DNA of 64,000 bases from Nocardioides caldifontis (GTDB taxonomy: Bacteria; Actinomycetota; Actinomycetes; Propionibacteriales; Nocardioidaceae), in assembly GCF_008087345.1 (NCBI RefSeq), contig NZ_VHIB01000001.1, forward strand, positions 992,001 to 1,056,000. The letters run 5' to 3'. The notes beneath the pieces were generated by a model, which saw nothing but the letters and a program-made list of their open reading frames with translations, had not been told where the DNA came from and ran no database searches. The translations under genes and the position numbers were made by a program. Within the stretch, counting starts at the first letter, position 1. Each line of letters starts with the position of its first letter. Below, piece by piece: positions 1 through 9,004 of this stretch.

Positions 1-12
1 GAGGAGCAGACC

Positions 13-1422
13 ATGTCCACCAACACCCCGACCACCGCCACCACGACGAGCACCACCGCGCCGTACGACGAGCTGCGCGCCGTCCTCACCGGGACCGTGC
101 ACACCCCCGACGACCCGGCCTACGCGACCCTCTCGTCGCCGTGGCTGCTGACCGAGCCGATGCGCCCCGCGGCCGTCGTGGCCGTCCGCACCGCCGAGGA
201 CGTCGCCGAGACCGTCCGGTTCGCCCGTCGGCACGGCTGCACCGTCGGCGTCCAGGCCACCGGCCACGGCGCCGTCTCGTCGCTCGCCGGCCACCTCCTC
301 GTGGTGACCGCCGGCCTCGACGAGCTCACCGTGCACCCGCAGGGCTGGGCCCGCGTCGGCGCCGGCGTCAAGTGGAAGCCCGTCATCGAGGCGGCCGCGC
401 CCTTCGGCCTCGCGCCGCTGAACGGCTCGACGAGCGACGTCGGCGTCGTGGGCTACACGACCGGCGGGGGCGTGGGCCCGCTGGCCCGCACCCACGGCCT
501 CGCGGCCGACCGCGTGCGCGCCTTCGACGTCGTCACCGGCGACGGGGAGCTGCGCCGGGTCACCCCCGAGGAGCACCCCGACCTGTTCCGTGCGCTGCGC
601 GGCGGCAAGGGCGCCTCCGCGATCGTCACCGCCGTGGAGTTCGACATGGTGCACCTGCCGACGTTCTACGGCGGCGCGGTGTACTTCGACGCCCACGACG
701 CCGCGACCGTCATCTCCCGCTGGCGCACCTGGTCGCAGGAGCTGCCGGAGCAGGGGACGACGTCGTTCGCGCTCTTCCAGCTGCCCGACATGCCGGGCGT
801 CCCGCCGGCCCTGGCCGGGCGGATGACGCTGGCGGTCCGCTTCGCGTGGACCGGTGACGCGCAGGAGGGCCGCCGGCTGCTCGACCAGCTCCGCGCGACG
901 GGGCCGGTGGTGCTCGACGACGCCACGCTCCGGCCCTACACGGAGGTCGACGCCGTCCACGCCGACCCGGTCGACCCGATGCCGGTCGTCGACCCGGCGA
1001 TCCTGCTCGACGGGTTCCCCGAGGAGGCGATCGACACGCTGCTCGCGGTGGCCGGCCCGGACTCCGGCTCCCCGCAGCTGCTCGTGGAGCTCCGCCACCT
1101 CGGTGGCGCCTACGCGCGGCCGGCCGCGCACCCCGACGCCTTCTGCCACCGCGACGCGGCCTACAGCCTGCTCGCCGTGGGCTTCCCGGAGATGGGCGCC
1201 GCGGAGCACGCCGAGCAGATCTTCGCGGCGATGGCCGCGTGGGACAACGGGATGATCTGGCCGAACTTCGGCCCGGCGCACGACGAGCGCACCGCGCGTC
1301 GGGCGTACGACGAGGAGACGCTGGCGCACCTCGCCGAGGTCGTGCGGACCTACGACCCCGACGGTGTCCTGCAGATCGGCGGGTTCACCCGGCAGGTCGA
1401 CGGGGACGCCGCCGCGGCCTGA
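13..1422 (+). CDS. FAD-dependent oxidase (PCMH-type FAD-binding, BBE-like C-terminus)
   Basis: The 469-residue protein has the layout of berberine-bridge/6-hydroxynicotine-type flavin oxidases. The FAD-binding half (about residues 47-220) includes a TGHG segment at 83-86, whose His85 is where a histidyl-FAD link forms in this family, and a glycine-rich GYTTGGGVGP stretch at 148-157. The C-terminus (YDPDGVLQIGG) matches the short BBE segment. A GAGGAG ribosome site at bases 1-6 supports this start. There is no signal peptide, so it is probably cytosolic; the first ~16 residues are Thr-rich and likely disordered. The substrate cannot be read from sequence. A hairpin follows the stop, so it probably ends its own transcript. 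Confidence 0.85.
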   Translation: MSTNTPTTATTTSTTAPYDELRAVLTGTVHTPDDPAYATLSSPWLLTEPMRPAAVVAVRTAEDVAETVRFARRHGCTVGVQATGHGAVSSLAGHLLVVTAGLDELTVHPQGWARVGAGVKWKPVIEAAAPFGLAPLNGSTSDVGVVGYTTGGGVGPLARTHGLAADRVRAFDVVTGDGELRRVTPEEHPDLFRALRGGKGASAIVTAVEFDMVHLPTFYGGAVYFDAHDAATVISRWRTWSQELPEQGTTSFALFQLPDMPGVPPALAGRMTLAVRFAWTGDAQEGRRLLDQLRATGPVVLDDATLRPYTEVDAVHADPVDPMPVVDPAILLDGFPEEAIDTLLAVAGPDSGSPQLLVELRHLGGAYARPAAHPDAFCHRDAAYSLLAVGFPEMGAAEHAEQIFAAMAAWDNGMIWPNFGPAHDERTARRAYDEETLAHLAEVVRTYDPDGVLQIGGFTRQVDGDAAAA

Positions 1423-1434
1423 CCTGCACCGCGC

Positions 1435-1466
1435 GAGGGCCCCTGACCACCTGGTCGGGGGCCCTC
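1435..1466 (+). terminator. Rho-independent-like hairpin after the flavin oxidase
   Basis: A 14-bp stem (GAGGGCCCCTGACC with GGTCGGGGGCCCTC, one G-T wobble) closes a 4-nt loop, 12 nt after the stop codon. There is no clear T tract, which is usual for actinobacterial terminators. Confidence 0.65.
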
Positions 1467-1570
1467 AGCCGTGCTCCGGTGTGGGGGTGGTCACCACCCG
1501 GCTCGCGCGGCCCGACATCATGGCTGGCGCCGGTCGCCCGCGACCTGCCTGCGACGACAGGAGCGATGAG

Positions 1571-2776
1571 ATGGACTTCGAGCCGACCCCACGCGCGTCC
1601 GAGACGCTGGAGAAGTTCTGGGACTTCATGCGCGAGCACGTCTTCCCGGCCGAGCCGGCGTGGGCCGAGCACCTCCGCGTGCACGGCGAGCACACCTACC
1701 CGCCGGTGATGGAGGAGCTCAAGGCCGAGGCGCGCCGGCGCGGGCTCTGGAACCTCTTCCTGCCGTCGCTGTCCGGGATGACCAACCTCGAGTACGCCGC
1801 GGTGGCGGAGGCGTCCGGCTGGTCGCCCGTCATCGCCCCCGAGGCGATCAACTGCCAGGCCCCGGACACCGGGAACATGGAGCTGCTGCACATGTTCGGC
1901 ACCGACGAGCAGAGGAAGCAGTGGCTCGAGCCGCTGCTCGAGGGCGAGATCCGGTCGGCCTTCGCGATGACCGAGCCGCAGGTGGCCTCCTCGGACGCGA
2001 CCAACGTCGAGACCTCGATCGTCCGCGACGGCGACGAGTACGTCATCAACGGCCGCAAGTGGTGGATCACCGGGGTGGCCGACGAGCGCTGCTCGATCTT
2101 CATCGTCATGGGCAAGTCCGACACCGCGGCGCCGACCCACCGCCAGCAGTCGATGGTGCTGGTGCCGCGGGACACCCCGGGCCTCGAGATCGTCCGGCAC
2201 CTGCCGGTCTTCGGCTACCAGGACCAGCACGGCCACTCCGAGCTCCGGTTCACCGACGTGCGGGTGCCGGCCTCGAACCTCCTCGGCGAGGAGGGCGGCG
2301 GCTTCGCGCTCGCGCAGGCACGGCTCGGCCCGGGCCGCATCCACCACGCCATGCGCGCGATCGGGATGGCCGAGCGCGCACTGGCGCTGATGGTCCAGCG
2401 GTCGCAGGACCGGGTGGCCTTCGGCCGGCCGCTCGCCGACCAGGGCGTCGTCCGCGAGCTGATCGCGAACTCGCGGATCGAGATCGACCAGGCCCGGCTG
2501 CTGGTGCAGAAGACCGCCTGGCTGATCGACAAGCACGGCGCCAAGGGCGCTAAGACCGAGATCTCGGCGATCAAGGTGGCGGCTCCTGCCGTCGCCTGCG
2601 CGGTGATCGACCGGGCGATCGAGGTCTTCGGGGCCGCGGGGGTCAGCGACGACACGCCGCTGGCGTACTTCTACTCCTGGGCTCGCGTGCTGCGGATCGT
2701 CGACGGCCCCGACGCCGTCCACCGCCGCTCGATCGCCCGGGAGGAGCTCCGCCGCCCCCGCCCGTACGTCGGCTGA
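1571..2776 (+). CDS. Acyl-CoA dehydrogenase, ACAD10/11-like
   Basis: This 401-residue FAD flavoenzyme of the acyl-CoA dehydrogenase superfamily contains FAMTEPQVASSDATN near residues 130-145, the flavin-contact loop in the form typical of the ACAD10/ACAD11-like branch. The C-terminal helical domain ends with DGPDAVHRRSIAREEL. An in-frame upstream extension exists, but ATG 1571 has AGGAG nine bases ahead and begins at the family's usual N-terminus. The next gene, 16 nt downstream, is an APH-fold kinase. The same two domains are fused in animal ACAD10/ACAD11 and separate in the Pseudomonas levulinate pathway (LvaC/LvaA), so a role in 4-hydroxyacyl-CoA catabolism is plausible. Membership is clear; substrate is inference. 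Confidence 0.9.
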   Translation: MDFEPTPRASETLEKFWDFMREHVFPAEPAWAEHLRVHGEHTYPPVMEELKAEARRRGLWNLFLPSLSGMTNLEYAAVAEASGWSPVIAPEAINCQAPDTGNMELLHMFGTDEQRKQWLEPLLEGEIRSAFAMTEPQVASSDATNVETSIVRDGDEYVINGRKWWITGVADERCSIFIVMGKSDTAAPTHRQQSMVLVPRDTPGLEIVRHLPVFGYQDQHGHSELRFTDVRVPASNLLGEEGGGFALAQARLGPGRIHHAMRAIGMAERALALMVQRSQDRVAFGRPLADQGVVRELIANSRIEIDQARLLVQKTAWLIDKHGAKGAKTEISAIKVAAPAVACAVIDRAIEVFGAAGVSDDTPLAYFYSWARVLRIVDGPDAVHRRSIAREELRRPRPYVG

Positions 2777-2792
2777 CCCGAAGGAGCACGGG

Positions 2793-3821
2793 ATGGACGT
2801 CGAGATCGCCGGTGTCGTGCCGGGAGCGTTCGAACGGTGGCTGGCCGAGCAGGCACCGCAGGTGGCGCAGCCCCTGACGACGAGCCTGCTGACCGGCGGG
2901 CGCTCGAACCTGACCTACCGGCTCGACGCGGCCGACGGCGCCCGCTACGCGCTCCGACGACCGCCGGTGAGCTCGGTGCTGCAGACCGCGCACGACATGG
3001 CGCGCGAGTGGCGGTTCCTCCGGGCGCTGGCCGGCACCGCCGTACCCGTCGCGGAGCCGGTCGCCTGGTGCGACGACCGGTCGGTCGCCGACGCCGACTT
3101 CTACGTCATGGGGTTCGTCGAGGGCCGGATCCTCGACGCGCCCGGCTCCGCGGACCACCTCGACCGCGCGGCCCGCCGTCGCGTCGGTGAGCAGCTCGTG
3201 GAGGTGCTCGCCGCGCTGCACCGGCTCGACGCCGTCGGGCTCGGCCTCGGCACCGAGGAGCGGGCCCGGGGGTACGTCGCCCGCCAGCTCCGCCGGTGGT
3301 CCGCGCAGGTCTCCGCCGTCGAGCCGCCCGAGCTCGACACGTTGCTGCGCGGGGCGGAGCTGCTCGCCGCCCGGGCTCCCGAGCAGCGGACCGGCATCGT
3401 CCACGGCGACTACCGGCTGGGCAACGTCGCGGTCGACGACGAGGGGACGGTCCGCGCGGTCTTCGACTGGGAGCTGGCGACGGTGGGCGACGTCCATGCC
3501 GACCTCGGCTGGCTGCTGGCCACCTGGTCCGAGCCGGGCGACAACGTGCTGCCGTCGATCACCGGCCCCACCGCGGACGGCGGGTTCGCCACCCGCGCCG
3601 AGCTCGCGGCGCGCTACCAGGAGCTCGCCGGCGTCGAGGTGCCCGACCTGCCGTTCTACGTCGCGTTCGCGCACTGGCGGCTGTGCTGCATCTCCGTCGG
3701 CGTCCGCCACCGCTACCTCAGCGGCGCGATGGCCGACGACGGGTTCGACGCCCGCGCGCTGGACGACCAGATCGGCTGGTGGGCCCAGCACGTCGTGGAC
3801 ACGATGGCCGAGCCACGCTGA
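2793..3821 (+). CDS. APH-family phosphotransferase (ACAD-associated kinase)
   Basis: The 342-residue protein has an aminoglycoside-phosphotransferase/choline-kinase fold. The catalytic loop HGDYRLGN is near residue 204 and the metal-binding FDWE near residue 225; an N-terminal GGRSNLTYRL acts as the nucleotide loop. It lies 16 nt behind an acyl-CoA dehydrogenase and has a strong AAGGAG site before its ATG. In this context such proteins are not antibiotic kinases. The closest characterised roles are the kinase half of ACAD10/11 and LvaA, which phosphorylate the 4-hydroxyl of acyl-CoAs so that the dehydrogenase partner can remove it. That assignment is inference from pairing and family. Confidence 0.85.
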   Translation: MDVEIAGVVPGAFERWLAEQAPQVAQPLTTSLLTGGRSNLTYRLDAADGARYALRRPPVSSVLQTAHDMAREWRFLRALAGTAVPVAEPVAWCDDRSVADADFYVMGFVEGRILDAPGSADHLDRAARRRVGEQLVEVLAALHRLDAVGLGLGTEERARGYVARQLRRWSAQVSAVEPPELDTLLRGAELLAARAPEQRTGIVHGDYRLGNVAVDDEGTVRAVFDWELATVGDVHADLGWLLATWSEPGDNVLPSITGPTADGGFATRAELAARYQELAGVEVPDLPFYVAFAHWRLCCISVGVRHRYLSGAMADDGFDARALDDQIGWWAQHVVDTMAEPR

Positions 3822-3857
3822 CTGCCCGGGACGGTGCGTTCGCCTGGCACACCCCCG

Positions 3858-5249
3858 TCAGGCGCGTGACGCCTCCGGCTCGGAGTCCCCGAGCGTCCTC
3901 TCCGATCCCGCGTCACGGCCGCCGAGGAAGGTGACCACGACGAAGAACACCGCGCTGGTCGTCAGCCCCCAGTAGATCGGGGTGTTGGCGAGCATCCCGT
4001 CGCGGACCATGAAGAAGGTGACCACGAGGCTGCCGGACACGATGGCCGCGAGGGCCGCACGGGCGGTGGCCCGCCGCCAGACCAGCGCGCCGATGATCGG
4101 CACCAACAGCCCGCCGACGAGCAGGTTGTAGGCGATCGTCAGTCCGGCGACGACGTCCTGCACCAGGAGGGCGACGACGATCACCGCGGTGCCGACGGCC
4201 AGGATCGACAGCCGCTGGGTGCGCAGCGACTCCTCGCCCTTGCCGATCACGTCGGTGGTCAGGATCGTCGAGGCGGCGAGGGTGCACGCGCTGGCGGTCG
4301 ACATCACCGCGGCGAGCGCCGCCGCGAGGACGAGGCCGCTGACCCCGGTGGGGAGCACCTCCTTGGCCACCGTGGCGAACGCGTTGTCCGGCACCGACAG
4401 GTCCGGGAGGAGCGCCTTGGCGGCCATCCCGATCACGGCCCCTGCGACGGCGTACGCCACGCAGTAGAGGCCGGCCCCGAGCCCGGCGCGCTGCGCGACC
4501 TTGTGGTCGCGCGCGGTGAAGACCCGCTGCCAGACGTCCTGGCCGATGATGATGCCGAAGAAGTAGATGAGGAAGTACGTGATGATCGTGTCCGTGCCGA
4601 TCGCGCCCACGTCGAAGTAGGAGTCGGGCAGGGACGCGCGGAGCCCGTCCCAGCCGCCGGCGTCGGAGACCGACATCGGCAGCAGGACGAAGAAGATGCC
4701 GACGGTCATGATCACGAACTGCAGCACGTCGGTGAGGGTGATCGACCACATGCCGCCGAGCGCCGAGTAGGCCACGACGAGGCCGCCGCCGATGAGGATC
4801 GCCGGCACCCGCGGGATGCCGAGCATGACGTCGAAGACGGTGCCGATCGCCAGCGTCGCGGTGACCGCGACCATCAGGTCGTAGGCGACCATCACGAGCC
4901 CGCCGATCAGCTTCGGCGGGACGCCGAACCGCTGCCCGAGCACCTGCGAGACGGTGTAGACCTCGAGCGAGGTCAGCCGCTTGGCGAAGAAGACGCTGAG
5001 CGTCACGATGCCGAGCCCGAGCATGACGACGAGCCACATCCCGGAGATGCCGTAGAGGTAGCCGAGGCGGACCCCGCCGATCGTCGAGGCGCCGCCGAGC
5101 ACCACGGCGGCCAGCGTCCCGGCGTAGAAGCCGTAGCCGAGGCGGCGTCCGGCGACGAGGAAGTCGTCCTCGGTCCGTGCCTTGCGCATGCCGTAGATCC
5201 CGGCCCCGACCATCAGGGCGAAGTAGACGGCGACGACTGCGTGGTCCAT
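3858..5249 (-). CDS. Sodium:solute symporter (SSS family)
   Basis: This 463-residue integral membrane protein has about 13 hydrophobic helices. The start (DHAVVAVYFALMVGAGIYG) and the early RRLGYGFYAGTLAAVVLGGAS segment are typical of the SSS/LeuT-fold family, in which GAS/GG residues line the Na+ site. Its ATG shares one base with the stop of the upstream ureohydrolase (TGATG), so the two are translationally coupled. The coupling suggests it imports the ureohydrolase substrate, such as agmatine, guanidinobutyrate or another guanidino compound, or a related polyamine. The C-terminal tail is acidic and soluble. Substrate assignment is contextual only. Confidence 0.85.
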   Translation of the reverse strand: MDHAVVAVYFALMVGAGIYGMRKARTEDDFLVAGRRLGYGFYAGTLAAVVLGGASTIGGVRLGYLYGISGMWLVVMLGLGIVTLSVFFAKRLTSLEVYTVSQVLGQRFGVPPKLIGGLVMVAYDLMVAVTATLAIGTVFDVMLGIPRVPAILIGGGLVVAYSALGGMWSITLTDVLQFVIMTVGIFFVLLPMSVSDAGGWDGLRASLPDSYFDVGAIGTDTIITYFLIYFFGIIIGQDVWQRVFTARDHKVAQRAGLGAGLYCVAYAVAGAVIGMAAKALLPDLSVPDNAFATVAKEVLPTGVSGLVLAAALAAVMSTASACTLAASTILTTDVIGKGEESLRTQRLSILAVGTAVIVVALLVQDVVAGLTIAYNLLVGGLLVPIIGALVWRRATARAALAAIVSGSLVVTFFMVRDGMLANTPIYWGLTTSAVFFVVVTFLGGRDAGSERTLGDSEPEASRA

Positions 5250-6214
5250 CAGGAGGTGGCCTTCCCGTGGGTGAGCGCCATCGCCGAGATCAGCTCGTAG
5301 ACGACGTGGCTGGCGGCGATGCCGGTGAGCTCGGCGTGGTCGTACGCCGGGGAGACCTCGACGACGTCCGCGCCGACCACGTTGCGCGGGGGCAGGGCGC
5401 GGATCATCTCCAGGAGCTCGCGGCTGGTGAGCCCGCCGGCCTCGGGGGTCCCGGTCCCGGGCGCGTGCGCCGGGTCGAGGACGTCGATGTCGATCGAGAC
5501 GTAGACCGGGCGGTCGCCGAGCCGGTCGAGCATCCGCTCGATCAGCCCGTCGAGCGAGTCACGGGCGAACTGCCGGCTGCTGAGGATCCGGAACCCGGCA
5601 GCGGCGTCGTCCTCGAGGTCAGCGCGGTCGTAGAGCGGTCCGCGGATCCCGACGTGCATGCTCGCGGAGTGGTCGACGAGCCCCTCCTCGGAGGCACGGC
5701 GGAACGGCGTCCCGTGGGTGTACGGCGCGCCGAAGTAGGTGTCCCAGGTGTCGAGGTGGGCGTCGAAGTGGAGCACCGCGACCGGGCCGTGCTCCAGGGT
5801 CACCGTCCGCAGCAGCGGCAGCGCGAGCGTGTGGTCGCCGCCGAGCGTGACGAGCCGCGTGCCGTTGTCGACGTACGGCGCGGCCTGCTCGCGGACCTGG
5901 CCGATCGCCTCCTCGATGTCGAACGGGTTGATCACCATGTCCCCGGCGTCGGCCACCTGGAGGGCGGCGAACGGCGACACGTCCTGGGCCGAGTTGTACG
6001 GGCGGAGCAGCCGCGAGGACTGACGGATGTGGGCCGGTCCGAAGCGGGCGCCGGGGCGGTAGCTCACGCCGGTGTCGAAGGGTGCGCCGATCACCGCGAC
6101 GTCGACCTTCTCGACCTGGTCGACGCGCGGGAGCCGGGCGAACGTCGAGGGGCCCGCGTAGCGGGGGACCTCGGTGCCGGACAGGGGCCCGACGGGGGAG
6201 GGGTGCTGGCTCAT
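5249..6214 (-). CDS. speB: Agmatinase/ureohydrolase family enzyme
   Basis: This is a binuclear manganese ureohydrolase of the arginase-agmatinase superfamily, which hydrolyses a guanidino compound to urea and an amine. All metal motifs are present: [13 protein letters not shown], and [19 protein letters not shown] with the downstream GG. The length (about 321 residues) is normal. ATG 6214 is preferred; an in-frame GTG lies three codons upstream. It is the first gene of a two-gene operon with a sodium symporter and diverges from a PucR-type regulator across 83 bp. Agmatinase is the default name, but guanidinobutyrase and guanidinopropionase share these motifs and cannot be separated by eye. 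Confidence 0.85.
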   Translation of the reverse strand: MSQHPSPVGPLSGTEVPRYAGPSTFARLPRVDQVEKVDVAVIGAPFDTGVSYRPGARFGPAHIRQSSRLLRPYNSAQDVSPFAALQVADAGDMVINPFDIEEAIGQVREQAAPYVDNGTRLVTLGGDHTLALPLLRTVTLEHGPVAVLHFDAHLDTWDTYFGAPYTHGTPFRRASEEGLVDHSASMHVGIRGPLYDRADLEDDAAAGFRILSSRQFARDSLDGLIERMLDRLGDRPVYVSIDIDVLDPAHAPGTGTPEAGGLTSRELLEMIRALPPRNVVGADVVEVSPAYDHAELTGIAASHVVYELISAMALTHGKATS

Positions 6215-6285
6215 GGGCTCCACCGTGCGTCCCGACCTCCAGCGGGGGAAGTCGCAGTTTCGTCGAGTTCTCAGGGAGTGGCTGC

Positions 6286-6297
6286 CACTATGTCGAG
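6286..6297 (+). promoter_or_regulatory. Probable -10 of the leaderless PucR gene in the divergent region
   Basis: CACTAT at 6286-6291 places a start point about seven bases later, at the GTG 6298 start codon, so the transcript would have no leader. No convincing ribosome-binding site lies at the right distance. The 83 bp between the divergent starts must also carry the ureohydrolase promoter; I see no clear dyad operator in it. Confidence 0.4.
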
Positions 6298-7764
6298 GTG
6301 CAGCTGCAGGCCCTGGCGGACGACGCGGAGCTCGACCTCACCCTCCTGGTGCCCCCGCCCGACGGCGAGCAGGTCGTGGTGCGGTGGGTGCACACCAGCG
6401 ACATCGTCGACCCGCGGCCGTGGCTCGAGGGCGGCGAGCTGCTGCTGACCACGGGCGCCGGGCTCCTCGCCTCGCCCCAGGGCACGAGCGCCTACGTCCG
6501 CCGCCTCCGGGACGCCGGCGTCGCGGCCCTCGGGTTCGGTGTCCGCCCGTACCACCGCGAGGCGCCGGCGGCGCTCCGCCGGGCCTGCGCCCGCTGGGGG
6601 CTCCCGCTGCTCGAGGTGCCGGGGTCCACGCCGTTCATCGCCGTCTCCCGGACGGTGGGGCGGTGGTGGTCGGAGCAGCAGAACCGCGAGCTCGGGGAGG
6701 CGATCTCCGCCCAGCGACGGCTGGCCCGGGCCGCGCTCCACCCCTCACCGCTCGCCGCGCTGGTCGACCGGCTCGCCGCCGAGCTCGGCTGCTGGGTCGT
6801 CGTGCGCAGGCCCGACGGCGACACCGTCGCCGGCAGGGTGCCGGAGGAGGTCCGTGTCCGGGTGGCGGCGCTGACCGACGGCGGCACCGGCGCGACCGGG
6901 TCCACCGAGGTGGCGGGCGAGAGCGTGCTCGTGCGGCGGCTGCCGGGAGGCTCCGACGCCACGCTCGTCGTCGGACGGTCGTCCCGGCTGTCGTCGATGG
7001 AGCGGGCCGTGCTGCTGGTCGCCGAGGACCTTCTCGCCGTGACGACCTCCGACGACCGGCGGCCGGTCGACCGGGACGCGGTCGGCGAGGTCGTGCTGCG
7101 GGCCTTCGAGGACGGCGACGTCGACCTCGGCGGCCAGCTGGCGAGGGCCCTCGGCGCCTCGCCCCGGCCGGGCGAGCCGTGGCGGGTCGTCGTGGCACGC
7201 GGCCGCCACCCCGCCCCCTCGGAGCTGTCGACCCGGCTGGTCCGGCACCGCGGTGTCATCGCCCACGGCGGTCCCACCACCTGGACCGTGCTCACCGCCG
7301 AGGGGTCGCTGCAGCCGGTTCTCGACGAGCTGGTCGCGGCCGGGTGGAGCTGCGGCCACAGCGGCCCCGCACCGGACGGGCGGCTGCCGCGGGCGTTCGT
7401 CGAGGCGCGGGCGGCGCTGGGCGTGGCGACGAGGACCGGGCCCGGCGCGCGGGTCGTCGGCCCCGGCGACGTCCGAGGGCCGCTCTCGACCGTGACCGCG
7501 GAGCAGACCGAGGCGGCACGGCTCCACCTCGAGCCGCTGCTGGCCGACCCGCGAGCGGAGCTCCTGGTCGGCACCGTGCGGACGTGGCTCGACGCCCACG
7601 GGCACTGGGACCGGGCGGCCCAGGCCCTCGGGGTCCACCGGCACACCGTCAAGAGCCGCGTCGGGCAGGTCTTCGAGCTCCTCGGGATCTCACCGGAGAG
7701 CGCCCGGGACCGGTTCGAGCTCTGGTTCGCCCTCCAGGCCGTCGACCCCGCACCGGACGGGTGA
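6298..7764 (+). CDS. PucR/CdaR-family transcriptional regulator
   Basis: The 488-residue protein starts [17 protein letters not shown] and continues with [15 protein letters not shown] and GGELLLTTG, the signature of the PucR N-terminal sensory domain (about residues 1-125). A middle region (about 130-400) is CdaR/GGDEF-like, and the C-terminus (about 430-485) carries the PucR helix-turn-helix, [22 protein letters not shown] 6298 is chosen because it begins exactly at the domain edge; a longer upstream open frame has no family match. It diverges from the ureohydrolase-symporter operon and is most likely its regulator, probably responding to a nitrogen compound as PucR proteins for purines do. 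Confidence 0.85.
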   Translation: MQLQALADDAELDLTLLVPPPDGEQVVVRWVHTSDIVDPRPWLEGGELLLTTGAGLLASPQGTSAYVRRLRDAGVAALGFGVRPYHREAPAALRRACARWGLPLLEVPGSTPFIAVSRTVGRWWSEQQNRELGEAISAQRRLARAALHPSPLAALVDRLAAELGCWVVVRRPDGDTVAGRVPEEVRVRVAALTDGGTGATGSTEVAGESVLVRRLPGGSDATLVVGRSSRLSSMERAVLLVAEDLLAVTTSDDRRPVDRDAVGEVVLRAFEDGDVDLGGQLARALGASPRPGEPWRVVVARGRHPAPSELSTRLVRHRGVIAHGGPTTWTVLTAEGSLQPVLDELVAAGWSCGHSGPAPDGRLPRAFVEARAALGVATRTGPGARVVGPGDVRGPLSTVTAEQTEAARLHLEPLLADPRAELLVGTVRTWLDAHGHWDRAAQALGVHRHTVKSRVGQVFELLGISPESARDRFELWFALQAVDPAPDG

Positions 7765-7842
7765 CGCCGACACGGTGGCCCGCGCAACGGTCCTTCACCA
7801 CCGGCCCGCCATGATGTGCCAACACCGCTGAGAGGGGTTGGC

Positions 7843-8994
7843 ATGCAGCTGGAGCTGTCCGCGGAGGACCAGGCGTTCCGCGAGGAGATGCGCACGTTCT
7901 TCACCACCCAGGTGCCGCAGTCGATCCGGGACACGGTGGCCAACGGGCGCGAGCTCACCAAGGAGCAGTTCGTCGAGAACCAGCGGATCCTCAACGCCGC
8001 CGGTCTCGCCGTCCCGCACTGGCCCGAGGAGTGGGGCGGGCGCGGTTGGAGCGACCTGCGGCGCCACCTCTGGCTCGAGGAGATGCAGCGGGCCTACGTC
8101 CCCGCGCCGCTGGCGTTCAACGCCAACATGATCGGTCCGGTGATCGCCCACTTCGGCACAAGTTCGCAGAAGGAGCGGTTCCTCCCCGCGACGGCCAACC
8201 TCGACATCTGGTGGTCGCAGGGGTTCAGCGAGCCCGACGCCGGGTCCGACCTCGCGAGCCTCCGCACCACCGCGGTCCGCGACGGCGACCACTTCGTCGT
8301 CAACGGGCAGAAGACGTGGACGACGCTCGGTCAGCACGGTGACTGGATCTTCACGCTGGTCCGCACCGACCCCGACGTGAAGAAGCAGGCCGGCATCTCG
8401 ATGCTGCTCATCGACATGACCTCGCCGGGGCTCGAGGTCCGCCCGATCGAGCTGATCGACGGCAGCCACGAGGTCAACGAGGTGTGGTTCGAGGACGTGC
8501 GCGTGCCGGCCGACCTGTTGGTCGGGGAGCTCAACGGTGGCTGGACGATCGCCAAGTTCCTCCTCGGCAACGAGCGCGTCGGCGTCGCGCCGGTGGGCGC
8601 GATCAAGCGGGCCCTCGGCCGCGCGAAGGAGCTCGCCGGGCCGCTGCTCGACGACCCGCTCACCCGGGCGCGCGTCGCCGGGCTCGAGAACGAGCTGCTC
8701 GCCCTCGAGCTCACCGCGCTCCGGGTGGCCGCCCACTCCAGCGAGGGGGCGCCGCACCCCGCGAGCTCGGTGCTGAAGCTCAAGGGCACCGAGCTCCAGC
8801 AGGCGGTGAGCGAGCTGGTCCTCGACCTCGCAGGCCCGCGCGCGCTCGGCGCCGCCGACGCCACCGGCTCCGACCTGCCCGAGTGGGCGCGCCGCTCCGC
8901 GCCGACGTACCTGAACTTGCGCAAGGCCTCGATCTACGGCGGCTCCAACGAGATCCAGCGCCAGATCATCGCCCGCACGATCCTGGGACTCTGA
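7843..8994 (+). CDS. Acyl-CoA dehydrogenase (first of a tandem pair)
   Basis: This 383-residue protein has standard acyl-CoA dehydrogenase segments: SQGFSEPDAGSDLASL near residues 124-140, FVVNGQKTWTT, and the C-terminal YGGSNEIQRQIIARTIL. ATG 7843 begins MQLELSAEDQAFREEMR and has AGAGGGG upstream; the earlier in-frame ATG adds nine unlikely residues. The next gene, 10 nt downstream, is a second, more diverged dehydrogenase. Adjacent unequal pairs of this type form alpha2beta2 heterotetramers in actinobacterial steroid and side-chain catabolism (FadE pairs), where one subunit carries most catalytic residues. This member looks like the canonical catalytic partner. Confidence 0.9.
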   Translation: MQLELSAEDQAFREEMRTFFTTQVPQSIRDTVANGRELTKEQFVENQRILNAAGLAVPHWPEEWGGRGWSDLRRHLWLEEMQRAYVPAPLAFNANMIGPVIAHFGTSSQKERFLPATANLDIWWSQGFSEPDAGSDLASLRTTAVRDGDHFVVNGQKTWTTLGQHGDWIFTLVRTDPDVKKQAGISMLLIDMTSPGLEVRPIELIDGSHEVNEVWFEDVRVPADLLVGELNGGWTIAKFLLGNERVGVAPVGAIKRALGRAKELAGPLLDDPLTRARVAGLENELLALELTALRVAAHSSEGAPHPASSVLKLKGTELQQAVSELVLDLAGPRALGAADATGSDLPEWARRSAPTYLNLRKASIYGGSNEIQRQIIARTILGL

Positions 8995-9004
8995 GGGGAC
9001 ACCG

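Noticed and set aside
2793-3821. Aminoglycoside resistance kinase
   Set aside because: The fold is shared, but the neighbour is an acyl-CoA dehydrogenase and the sequence has no resistance-type hallmarks beyond general catalytic motifs.
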